A DNA stretch of 38,024 nucleotides from an uncultured Bacteroidales bacterium. GTDB lineage: Bacteria; Bacteroidota; Bacteroidia; Bacteroidales; Bacteroidaceae. The stretch is taken from positions 1 through 38,024 of the forward strand of contig CACZXN010000018.1 in NCBI GenBank assembly GCA_902785075.1, read 5' to 3'. The translations under genes and the position numbers were made by a program. The notes under the pieces were generated by a model. It was given only the letters and a program-made list of their open reading frames with translations. It was not told where the DNA came from and ran no database searches. Positions 1-6,962 of this stretch are shown one piece after another. Position 1 is the first letter of the stretch. The number at the start of each line of letters is the position of its first letter.

Positions 1-746
1 ATCAAGAGCAGTTTGAATTACTCTACGACTTTACACTTTCCACAGGCGATAGCATACAAACCTCAGAACAGCTATTACTAGTCAATAAAGCCTCTGGAGG
101 TATCCCCGGATTTAAAGGTACATATTACAAAATAGGAGATGTAGAACGTTGGTTAGAAGGAGTTGGCAGTGAAACCTTCCCTCATGCTAATTTCTCATGG
201 AATGGCAATATAGGTGCTCTCATAGCATGTTGTGTAGGTGATGAAGTCATCTATTTCAATGAACAACTCGCAGACAAACTGAGCTATGATAATCCCACCT
301 ATGCCAAGAAACGTCGCTTCGACTTCAACCACACTATTAATACCCAGCCAAAGGCGCCTGAGCGGAGAGCGGAAGCCGTCTCATTGTATGGCGAATACAA
401 CGACCAATTGCTCGACATCAACCTCAACCCACTTGATGAGGCATACTTGGTACGCATCACAGACAAATCAGGCAAAGTGGTATATGAGAAGGCTGTGAAT
501 GCAAGTACTATCGTAGCCCTGAATATCGACATCTCTAAGTATCCAGAGGGACAATACACCATAACGATTGACAACAGCAACGAAACCTTCAATGGTGTGT
601 TCGATACAACCACTACAGGTATTGCAGAAATCGTAAATGGTAAATCGTCAAATAGTAAATCAATCTACAACCTGCAAGGACAGCGAATCAATGCTTTGCA
701 GAAGGGACTGAATATCATGGATGGTAAGAAGATATTCGTGAAGTAA
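1..746 (+). CDS. Secreted protein with shared C-terminal tail (5' end outside window)
   Basis: The frame is open from the left edge (from base 3) to a TAA at 744-746, so only the last 247 residues are visible. The first part (LLYDFTLSTGD, then RWLEGVGSE) resembles the beta-rich repeats common in Bacteroidales secreted hypothetical proteins, and the 4284-5186 protein looks related. Residues about 125-200 look like a small beta-sandwich of the DUF3244 kind (DKSGKVVYEKAV, then PEGQYTITID). A linker of simple repeats follows (631-661, GTAAAT-like). The final 28 residues (660-743) are the tail IYNLQGQRIN...DGKKIFVK, shared with the next two genes. A strong terminator follows at 808-839. Function is unknown; extracellular or surface location is inferred from family resemblance and the tail. 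Confidence 0.75.
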   Translation, partial: QEQFELLYDFTLSTGDSIQTSEQLLLVNKASGGIPGFKGTYYKIGDVERWLEGVGSETFPHANFSWNGNIGALIACCVGDEVIYFNEQLADKLSYDNPTYAKKRRFDFNHTINTQPKAPERRAEAVSLYGEYNDQLLDINLNPLDEAYLVRITDKSGKVVYEKAVNASTIVALNIDISKYPEGQYTITIDNSNETFNGVFDTTTTGIAEIVNGKSSNSKSIYNLQGQRINALQKGLNIMDGKKIFVK

Positions 747-807
747 TGGAGAAAAGGGTGAAGGGTGACATACATCTGTTCCTATAGCCCTTAGATTTAG
801 AGATGTT

Positions 808-839
808 AAAGGTGCTTGGCATTGTCCAAGCACCTTTTT
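808..839 (+). terminator. Rho-independent terminator
   Basis: A perfect 12-bp stem (AAAGGTGCTTGG / CCAAGCACCTTT) with a 6-nt loop runs into a T tract. It lies 62 bp after the stop of the partial gene at 1-746 and ends that transcript. Confidence 0.85.
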
Positions 840-865
840 CGTCATAATATATCATTTTACCAATC

Positions 866-975
866 TCTTTCCATGCTCTTGCAAAAGTCTTTCCATAGAA
901 AAAAACAAGAACTTCTCATAACCCTCTAATTTGCTGAGAGTTACACCATCATCACTTCGATATCTTTTCCATAGG
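866..975 (+). promoter_or_regulatory. Three TTTCCAT sites upstream of the CotH gene
   Basis: TTTCCATG (868-875), TTTCCATA (890-897) and TTTCCATA (966-973) precede the -7 element at 1006. The last sits in TTTTCCATAGG (965-975). The first two are 22 bp apart, and TCTT recurs at 866, 877 and 888, every 11 bp. The same series with spacings within 1 bp lies upstream of the 4284 gene, so this is probably an operator region. The binding protein is unknown. Confidence 0.5.
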
Positions 976-1005
976 TAACATAACTATTCCGACAAGATAA
1001 TATCG

Positions 1006-1013
1006 TAACTTTG
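1006..1013 (+). promoter_or_regulatory. Bacteroidota -7 promoter element (CotH gene)
   Basis: TAACTTTG followed by C matches the TAnnTTTGC -7 element of the primary sigma factor. It predicts a transcript start near 1018, about 20 bp before the first possible ATG (1039) and 70 bp before the preferred ATG (1087). No clear -33 TTG box is visible. Confidence 0.75.
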
Positions 1014-1086
1014 CCGAAAAAACAAATACAGAAAAAATATGAAAGTTGCACCATATTTAAGTATGTATTTAAAAAAGGGAAAGTAT

Positions 1087-3879
1087 ATGAGAAGGTTATA
1101 CAGTTTAGTATTGGTTGCCATGGTTGGAATGAACATAAACGCCCAGCGAAATGATGCTCGTTCAAACACATTAATAATCACTGAGGTTTGTGTAGCAAAC
1201 ATCGACCAAACGATCGATTACTCTAATAACTACGGCAGTTGGGTTGAGTTATACAATCCGACCTATGCAAATGTTTCCTTGGATGGATGGTATATAAGCA
1301 ATGATTCGGAAGAGCTGACTAAGCATCGATTGACCGGTTATGATGTATTGAAACCTGGTTGCTACGAATGCATTTTCTTCGACCACAATGCAGCAGATGG
1401 AGAATATGGTCAGGATGCAGCAATGCAGGTGAGATTCAAACTGAACAGGAATGGAGGTGTCATCTATCTGTCGAAAAATGGAGTAGATGTGGATTTATCC
1501 ATCACTTACCCGGAGTCTGTTCCGCGTTGCAGTTATGCAAGAGTGAGTATATGGGCAGACGAGTGGCAGTATTGTGGTGTGCCTACTCCAGGATTGCCCA
1601 ATGCTGGGCATTATGCACAGGACCGCTTATTGATTCCTGAGGTTGACTGCGACTCAAGGCTCTTCACTTCACAATTCGATGTACATGTACAAATACCAGC
1701 CGGAACGACTCTTCGCTATACGACGGATGGTAGCACTCCGACACTTTGGGACGGACATACAAGCCCGGATGGTCTTTTCACGATTTCAAAGAACACCGTT
1801 TTGCGTCTGCGTCTGTTTGCTGACGACAAACTTCCAAGTAGCGTGGTCACACGTACCTATATTTACAAAGACAGGAACTACTATCTGCCCATCGTCGCAG
1901 TTACCACTGACCCCCACAATCTCTACGATGATATGATTGGTTGCTATGTGAATGGGAAAAACGGCATAACAGGACGAGGCTCAACGGGGAAATCCAACCT
2001 TAACATGGATTGGGAACGTCCAGTCAACTTCGAGTATCTGACACCCGACGGCAAGATGGTCATCAATCAAGAGACAAGTTTTGAAGTTGCTGGTGGATAT
2101 AGTCGCCATTTTCAACCAGCATCGTTCAAGGTACAGGCAAAAAAGCTATATGACGGCAATGGTCATTTCGCCTATCCTGTGTTCACAAACAAACCATATC
2201 AGGAGTATAAGCAACTTTTAATACGAAACGGAGGGAATAACAACAGAACAGATGGCGGACCACGTATCAAGGATGCCATCACCCAACAGGTGCTGACTAC
2301 AAGCGGATTTTATGTTGATGCTCAAGAGTATCAGCCTGTACATGTTTTCATCAACGGAAAATATTTAGCAATGATGAATGTTCGTGAGCCAAACAACCGC
2401 TTTCATGGAGCAGCCAACTATGGCTACGATGACGATGAAATGGACGGATTTGAATATAGCAGCGGTGGTTATCACCAAAAGTGCGGAACCCCTGAGGTGT
2501 TTGACAGGTTAATTCAGATGTCCTATGAAGCCTATTCAGATGAGGTATATGAGCGTGTGAGGGAATTATTGGACATCGATGAGTTTGTAGGCTATATGGC
2601 TACTATCTGCTATACTGGCAGTTATGATTGGCTTTATACCAACAACAACGTGAAAGGATATCGCTCTTGGGAAGATGGTAAATTCCATTTTGTTTTGTTT
2701 GATCAAGACTTAACTTGGGAGAGAACAAACAACGTGGAAACCATCGGTGGAGTCAATACGAATGAGGTGTTGATTCTTTATAACAACCTCAAGCAAAATC
2801 GCACATTCCGCAACCAATTTGTCACAGCCTATTGCATTCTGAATGGAAGTATTTACACTCCTGAGAGATGCATGTATATTGCAGACAGCATTTGTGCCCT
2901 TGTGAAGGATGCTCTATCGTTTGATAATCGCTCAACCGCTATCACCTACCGCAAACTACAAGAAACCATGTGGGATGAAAAACATAGGGAGGAGCGCATC
3001 CAATCACTTATGCATGCATACGCTCTTCCAAATAGCATCAATGTGAATATCAGTACCAATTGTGCATTTGCCAGCATTCAGATTGAAGGCATTGATGTGC
3101 CTTTCAGCAAGTTCTCAGGAGAACTGTTCGGTCCCATATCGGTTAACACAAACTCTGCTGAAGGCTATCGCTTCATTGGATGGGCAGATCAGCAGGGCAG
3201 ATGGGTGAATCATGAAAAAACATTACAAATACAGACAAAAGGCACTTACATAGCAGTCTTCGAAAGAGCAACAGATAACGTATCGCCTCTCTGCATCAAC
3301 GAAATTAGTGCCGCAAATAACATCTATGTAAACGACTATGGCAAAAGAGCTGATTGGATTGAGTTATATAACCGAGGTATGGAACCAATTGATGTATCTC
3401 AGTGGTATTTTATTACAGACGGAAAGGATTCCGAACAATATCAAATCAATGCAGCTAATAATGTAAATACGATGATACAGCCCAATGAACACCTGATTGT
3501 GTGGTGCGATGAAAAACCATCTGTGTCGGAGTTGCATTTACCATTCAAACTGAAGAATAATGACAACAATACCCTGATTCTGCAATCATCAGATGGTAAT
3601 TGGAAAGATTCGATACACTACAACTCACATTCATCGAAAGAAACAGTAGGCAGATACCCTGATGGAGGAACCGACTGTTGGGTGTTCTATCATCCCACCA
3701 TAAGAACTCACAATTTGACAACTAGCTATGACCATGAAGTAAGTATATATTCTAATGATATACTACCTCTTTCACACACACCAACCAAGAAGGCTATTTA
3801 CAACCTCCAAGGTCAGCGGATCAATGCACCCCAGAAGGGTATCAACATTGTCGATGGAAAGAAGGTCTTTGTCAGATAA
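1087..3879 (+). CDS. Secreted CotH-family protein with lamin-tail domains
   Basis: About 930 residues. I prefer the ATG at 1087 because it puts a standard signal peptide at the N-terminus (MRRLYSLVLVAMVG..., cleavage after NAQ). An in-frame ATG at 1039 would add 16 residues. Domains in order from the preferred start: lamin-tail domain (about 25-120), chitobiase-like beta domain (LRYTTDGSTPT, about 205-240), CotH kinase-like domain (about 265-620, with the family motif FDQDLTWERT near 537-546), a short InlB-type repeat (FIGWADQQGRWV), a second lamin-tail domain (about 735-860), and the shared tail (3793-3876). CotH proteins are atypical kinases; the B. subtilis member phosphorylates spore-coat proteins, and those in Bacteroidota surface proteins have unknown targets. 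Export is clear; the substrate is not. Confidence 0.88.
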   Translation: MRRLYSLVLVAMVGMNINAQRNDARSNTLIITEVCVANIDQTIDYSNNYGSWVELYNPTYANVSLDGWYISNDSEELTKHRLTGYDVLKPGCYECIFFDHNAADGEYGQDAAMQVRFKLNRNGGVIYLSKNGVDVDLSITYPESVPRCSYARVSIWADEWQYCGVPTPGLPNAGHYAQDRLLIPEVDCDSRLFTSQFDVHVQIPAGTTLRYTTDGSTPTLWDGHTSPDGLFTISKNTVLRLRLFADDKLPSSVVTRTYIYKDRNYYLPIVAVTTDPHNLYDDMIGCYVNGKNGITGRGSTGKSNLNMDWERPVNFEYLTPDGKMVINQETSFEVAGGYSRHFQPASFKVQAKKLYDGNGHFAYPVFTNKPYQEYKQLLIRNGGNNNRTDGGPRIKDAITQQVLTTSGFYVDAQEYQPVHVFINGKYLAMMNVREPNNRFHGAANYGYDDDEMDGFEYSSGGYHQKCGTPEVFDRLIQMSYEAYSDEVYERVRELLDIDEFVGYMATICYTGSYDWLYTNNNVKGYRSWEDGKFHFVLFDQDLTWERTNNVETIGGVNTNEVLILYNNLKQNRTFRNQFVTAYCILNGSIYTPERCMYIADSICALVKDALSFDNRSTAITYRKLQETMWDEKHREERIQSLMHAYALPNSINVNISTNCAFASIQIEGIDVPFSKFSGELFGPISVNTNSAEGYRFIGWADQQGRWVNHEKTLQIQTKGTYIAVFERATDNVSPLCINEISAANNIYVNDYGKRADWIELYNRGMEPIDVSQWYFITDGKDSEQYQINAANNVNTMIQPNEHLIVWCDEKPSVSELHLPFKLKNNDNNTLILQSSDGNWKDSIHYNSHSSKETVGRYPDGGTDCWVFYHPTIRTHNLTTSYDHEVSIYSNDILPLSHTPTKKAIYNLQGQRINAPQKGINIVDGKKVFVR

Positions 3880-3920
3880 ACATGAAATAATGAAACGCAA
3901 GCTTCATTGAATTGCGTGTG

Positions 3921-3953
3921 GGTGCCTGGATAGCGATTTCAGACACCTTTTTT
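3921..3953 (+). terminator. Rho-independent terminator after the CotH gene
   Basis: GGTG-c-CTG pairs with CAG-a-CACC (one internal mismatch) around a 10-nt loop, followed by a run of T. It starts 41 bp after the CotH stop codon. Confidence 0.7.
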
Positions 3954-4051
3954 ATTGTAATGATACAACGTTTATTGAACTGACAAAATACCATAAGAAA
4001 ATAGTATAAGTCCTGTAAAAAGAGAGCTATTTAGGCTTAAAAGCAGCGTTC

Positions 4052-4159
4052 TTTCCACCCCCTAGGAAAATCTTTCCATACCTGTTGTTAGGTGTTAACG
4101 TCTATCTCTATGATTTGCAACGAGTTTCGCTTTGTAGTTCTATTATTATTTTCCATAGG
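4052..4159 (+). promoter_or_regulatory. Three TTTCCA sites upstream of the 4284 gene
   Basis: TTTCCACC (4052-4059), TTTCCATA (4073-4080) and TTTCCATA (4150-4157, within TTTTCCATAGG at 4149-4159) precede the -7 element at 4189. Spacings are 21, 77 and 39 bp, against 22, 76 and 40 bp upstream of the CotH gene. This points to common regulation or common ancestry of the two promoter regions. Confidence 0.5.
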
Positions 4160-4188
4160 GAATGCTTTTTTCTTTATAAATAATGTTG

Positions 4189-4196
4189 TAACTTTG
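4189..4196 (+). promoter_or_regulatory. Bacteroidota -7 promoter element (4284 gene)
   Basis: TAACTTTG followed by C. The predicted transcript start is near 4201, leaving an untranslated leader of about 80 nt before the ATG at 4284. Confidence 0.75.
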
Positions 4197-4283
4197 CGGT
4201 GCGATACCCTAAAGTTACATCCGTTTTGTTTCTTGTGCGGTGCTAAAGCAAATATTGTTTAACTACTAAACAACTATCAAACA

Positions 4284-5186
4284 ATGAAAACGATTACATT
4301 GAATTCAGCACTTGTGGCAATCTTATGCTTGGCGAGTGCGAATGGATGGGCACAAGACTACCCAACCATGTTAGAAGGTAATCCAAAATGGATATGCCTT
4401 GCATCCGACGTTGATGGAGAGCCTACGTTTAAAACCTTTTATTTGGACGGTGACACAACTATCAATGGGAAAACCTATCAAAAATTGTACTATGAATGGA
4501 TGTATAAGAATGGCAAATCTGTTCTTGGTCATCCAGTGAATATTGCAGCCCTTCGTGAATACGATGGTAAAGTTCTTGCTGCAAAAGCATTCTATCAAGA
4601 AATGTTTTTGGAGTTTGGCAATTACTATGAAGCTTTTGAAGAGCGTAGTGATGAGGTTGTCGTGTACGATTGGAATGTCTTAAGAGAAGCTAAAAGCGTC
4701 AAAGTATTCCAGGACGGAAAAACCACAGAACGAGAAATCGTAGAGCGTACAATTACTGATATGAGTGATGGATCAAAACGTATAGTGTACAAGCTGTTCA
4801 ACCATGACCCAGAGAACTTACGTAGGGGCCAACAGGCTTATGTGGAGATTATCGACCAAATGGGATGTATAAATATGCCAAAGGCGTTGGTTCACTATCT
4901 ATGGGAACCCAAGGTATTCGTATATTCAACCTCTCCGTCCAATGCGATTGCAGGTACAACGATGAATTTCATCCAAAACGGTACAATTGTCTATCAAGCT
5001 CCAACGAATGAATATGTGTCTTATGACTTCATAACGGATTTGGTGCCAACAGGAATCGAAGAAATAATTCATAATGCACAATTCATAATGCATAATGATG
5101 CAATCTTCAACCTGCAAGGGCAGCGCATCAATGGGTTGCAGAGGGGTTTAAATATTGTGGATGGAAAGAAGGTGTGGGTGAAATAA
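4284..5186 (+). CDS. Secreted hypothetical protein with shared C-terminal tail
   Basis: 300 residues. A signal peptide is visible (MKTITLNSALVAILCLASAN, cleavage after GWAQ). The mature part is rich in aromatic and acidic residues with short beta strands (DGDTTINGKTYQKLYY, then LREYDGKVLA). It resembles the large group of Bacteroidales secreted proteins of unknown function, including the partial gene at 1-746. Residues about 261-272 are encoded by a low-complexity repeat (ATTCATAATGCA-like, 5069-5098). The last 28 residues (5100-5183) are the tail IFNLQGQRIN...DGKKVWVK. It has its own promoter at 4189. No enzymatic motif is seen; extracellular or surface location is inferred. Confidence 0.8.
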   Translation: MKTITLNSALVAILCLASANGWAQDYPTMLEGNPKWICLASDVDGEPTFKTFYLDGDTTINGKTYQKLYYEWMYKNGKSVLGHPVNIAALREYDGKVLAAKAFYQEMFLEFGNYYEAFEERSDEVVVYDWNVLREAKSVKVFQDGKTTEREIVERTITDMSDGSKRIVYKLFNHDPENLRRGQQAYVEIIDQMGCINMPKALVHYLWEPKVFVYSTSPSNAIAGTTMNFIQNGTIVYQAPTNEYVSYDFITDLVPTGIEEIIHNAQFIMHNDAIFNLQGQRINGLQRGLNIVDGKKVWVK

Positions 5187-5341
5187 GACCCCCCAGCCCC
5201 CCTTTAGGGGGAGCTAAAAGACCCTCCCCCTTACCTTCAATGGTCTTTGCACCCCCTTCGGTTCCCCCGTTATCGGGGGACAGAAACCCTCTATGGAGGG
5301 GAGAAAAGCCCCCTGCCCTCTTTAGGGGGGCTAATCTGTAA
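5187..5341. repeat. Cluster of short GC-rich hairpins
   Basis: The stretch after the 4284 gene is packed with C-runs facing G-runs: CCCCC-ttta-GGGGG (5198-5211), CCCCCG-ttat-CGGGGG (5264-5279), CCCTC/GAGGG (5287-5300) and CCCTcttt-AGGGG near 5326-5340. The joining text (AAAAG, ACCCTCCCCC) repeats and recurs at 5768-5830. It may act as a transcription end for the upstream gene and looks like a dispersed intergenic repeat family. Confidence 0.6.
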
Positions 5342-5464
5342 AAAAAGGGACAAACGAATCATGGGACGGTTCTCTGATTTGTTTTGAGCGAATCGCAGAA
5401 CCGACTCCATGGTTTCCGTGGTATTGCTAATTCTTCCGAAAGCACCATACATATATTTCGCCAT
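5291..5464 (-). CDS. Small ORF, MAK-type, 57 aa (tentative)
   Basis: ATG at 5464 reads through 57 codons to TAG at 5291. The N-terminus MAKYMYGAFGRISNTTETME resembles that of the second small ORF at 34824-34925 (MAKVYLDMYGVQGRVGGTMG): both start MAK and share YGxxGR followed by a small or polar stretch. The 3' half runs through dispersed repeat sequence (a GGACGGTTCTCT copy and the GC hairpins), so it may be a remnant whose end was replaced by repeats. An 11-bp array begins 76 bp upstream of the ATG. Short Bacteroidota proteins of the DUF6266 kind also begin MAK with a YGxxG-like motif; that link is a guess. No promoter is recognised. Confidence 0.35.
   Translation of the reverse strand: MAKYMYGAFGRISNTTETMESVLRFAQNKSENRPMIRLSLFLQISPPKEGRGLFSPP
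5356..5375 (+). repeat. Direct repeat, GAATCnnnGGACGGTTCTCT, copy 1
   Basis: This 20-bp element matches 5680-5699 at 18 of 20 positions in the same orientation. The two copies lie 324 bp apart and flank the small-ORF start and the CTAG array. Sequences of the GGACGGTTCTCT type recur in many bacterial genomes, sometimes near REP-associated transposases; none is present here. Confidence 0.6.
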
Positions 5465-5539
5465 TATTTTGTTATATGATTCTTATATTTGTCGTATGTT
5501 CTACTCTACTTTAACTCTAGTATATCTCTAATTATTAGA

Positions 5540-5605
5540 CTAGAGATGAACTAGAGATGAACTAGAGATGAACTAGAGATGAACTAGAGAAGAACTAGAG
5601 AGATG
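5540..5605. repeat. 11-bp tandem array A, CTAGAGATGAA x6
   Basis: Units start at 5540, 5551, 5562, 5573, 5584 and 5595. Units 1-4 are identical (CTAGAGATGAA), unit 5 differs by one base and unit 6 is degenerate at its end. The self-palindrome CTAG therefore recurs at exactly 11 bp, and another CTAG lies at 5517, 23 bp before the first unit. The array is in a non-coding gap, 76 bp upstream of the small ORF at 5291-5464. It is contiguous, with no spacers, so it is not a CRISPR. Confidence 0.9.
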
Positions 5606-5679
5606 ATTTGTAGGAATTAAGGAGTTTTATTGGAAGAACCTAATAGAATATAAAAAGGCTTTAGACAGGAGAATCAATA

Positions 5680-5699
5680 GAATCAAAGGACGGTTCTCT
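5680..5699 (+). repeat. Direct repeat, GAATCnnnGGACGGTTCTCT, copy 2
   Basis: Second copy of the element at 5356-5375, on the far side of the 11-bp array. Confidence 0.6.
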
Positions 5700-5767
5700 T
5701 CGAGCAAGCGTGGGTTATGCTCCGATAATGCTGGGTTATTGGAAAGGGAAAAAAATGAGAGCTAACA

Positions 5768-5830
5768 GACCCTCCCCCTGACCCCTCCCTTTAGGGCGGG
5801 GAGAAAAGCCCCTCGAACTCCCCCTGTAGG
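5768..5830. repeat. GC-rich C-run/G-run repeat
   Basis: ACCCTCCCCC, CCCTCCCTTTAGGG-like and CCCCTGTAGGGGG segments repeat the composition and wording of 5187-5341, including the AGAAAAGCCCC joiner. It runs directly into the REP-like element at 5828. Confidence 0.55.
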
Positions 5831-5898
5831 GGGAGGAATGGGGTGCATACATGAGATAGGGCTTCCGCCCTATCCTAAATTATTTCGCCCCGTTGGGG
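5828..5898. repeat. REP-like palindromic element, copy 1 (71 bp)
   Basis: Identical over 71 bp to 35631-35701. It contains a perfect hairpin GATAGGGC-TTCC-GCCCTATC and, at its right end, CCCC-GTT-GGGG. The compact paired hairpins in intergenic DNA are typical of REP-type elements. No transposase is nearby. Confidence 0.85.
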
Positions 5899-6022
5899 CT
5901 GTTTGAAATAAACAGTCCCATATTGGGAACATGGAACTATAGAACGGATGGTTCAGAGCCATGTATGGTGCTTACATATGAAGTTTTATGAAGAATTGTG
6001 AGGTGATGTCACAAAAACATTG

Positions 6023-6030
6023 TAACTTTG
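6023..6030 (+). promoter_or_regulatory. Bacteroidota -7 promoter element (menA)
   Basis: TAACTTTG followed by C, 23 bp before the menA ATG. The predicted start near 6035 gives a short leader of about 20 nt. Confidence 0.75.
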
Positions 6031-6052
6031 CAACGCAAAATATTGTATTCGT

Positions 6053-6940
6053 ATGAAGCATTCTGTAAAAAGTTGGATTATAGCCACTCGTCCTTGGTCG
6101 TTCCCTGCTTCTGCAATGCCTGTAATCGTTACGATTGCTTGGCTGTGGAGTGTAGGTTATGACGTTCAGTGGTGGTTGGGTTTGTTGGCAGTAGTGACGA
6201 TTGTGTTTGTACATGCTGCGGGTAATGTGTGGAGCGATATTGCAGATTATCGCAAAGGTGTGGATGCTCCCGATGTGGTCTGTACACGTCTGCTGGTTGA
6301 TAAGATTTTCACGATTCAGGAGTTTAAGCGACTGTCTGTCTCGCTCAATTGTGTTGCCATCGTTTTGGGATTGCTGATGGTCTTTCTCACTGGTCCAGTG
6401 ACGCTGTATATCGGTATTGCTGGCATTTTGCTGTCGCTCGGCTATCCTTTCCTGAAATATAAGGCCTTGGGTGATGTAGTTATCCTGTTGTGTTATGGTT
6501 TTCTGCCAATGATAGGTACTTCGTATATCATCACAGGTGAGATTGTGTGGAATGTGTTGTGGATTACTGTGTCGATTGGATTGATAACACTGGCAATCTT
6601 GCATGTCAACAATGTACGTGATATTGCTACAGATCGCAGGGCAGGTATCCAAACTTTCCCGATGCTGACGGGTGCTCAAGTAGGAGTGTGGATGTATGTG
6701 TTCTATGTGCTTTTCCCATTCCTTTGGCTGGTTGTCATTGTTCTCCTTGGAAATGTGTCGTGGTGGGGCCTCGTTGCTTTATTGGCTTTGCCAATCGCCA
6801 TTACGAATGCCCGCACCATCATTGCTGAGCGCAACAAGCAGTGGGTGAAGAGTGCATCGCTCGACGAAAAGACGGCTCAACTTCAATTGGCATTCGGAGT
6901 ACTGCTTACGATAGGTATGGTGCTTGCTCATTTCTTTTGA
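6053..6940 (+). CDS. menA: 1,4-dihydroxy-2-naphthoate polyprenyltransferase
   Basis: 295 residues, a UbiA-superfamily membrane prenyltransferase with about eight hydrophobic helices. It attaches the polyprenyl chain to 1,4-dihydroxy-2-naphthoate in menaquinone synthesis at the inner membrane. The first Asp-rich motif NVWSDIAD (N58, D62, D65) and the second, DIATDRRAG (D190, D194), bind prenyl diphosphate through Mg2+. The sequence DIATDRRAGIQTFP is typical of MenA rather than UbiA or protoheme farnesyltransferase. A -7 promoter lies 23 bp upstream, and a CPBP-family gene follows 22 bp downstream, probably in the same transcript. Other menaquinone genes are not in the window. Confidence 0.88.
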   Translation: MKHSVKSWIIATRPWSFPASAMPVIVTIAWLWSVGYDVQWWLGLLAVVTIVFVHAAGNVWSDIADYRKGVDAPDVVCTRLLVDKIFTIQEFKRLSVSLNCVAIVLGLLMVFLTGPVTLYIGIAGILLSLGYPFLKYKALGDVVILLCYGFLPMIGTSYIITGEIVWNVLWITVSIGLITLAILHVNNVRDIATDRRAGIQTFPMLTGAQVGVWMYVFYVLFPFLWLVVIVLLGNVSWWGLVALLALPIAITNARTIIAERNKQWVKSASLDEKTAQLQLAFGVLLTIGMVLAHFF

Positions 6941-6962
6941 TGCTATCGGATAAAGGCCGCTG

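Larger units (their letters stand above)
3880..4283. other. Intergenic gap: terminator, TTTCCAT sites, promoter
   Basis: This 404-bp gap holds the terminator at 3921-3953, the TTTCCAT series at 4052-4159 and the -7 element at 4189-4196. The region from the -7 element to the ATG is a leader of about 85 nt. I see no RNA gene and no small ORF I would defend. Confidence 0.6.

Noticed and set aside
1039-1086. Earlier ATG (1039) for the CotH gene
   Set aside because: It would place 16 mostly polar or basic residues ahead of a clear signal peptide; ATG 1087 fits better, though 1039 is not excluded.
5972-6679. 235-codon ORF antisense to menA
   Set aside because: It is a shadow of a well-supported menA frame, with low-complexity His/Gln/Thr-rich content and no family resemblance.
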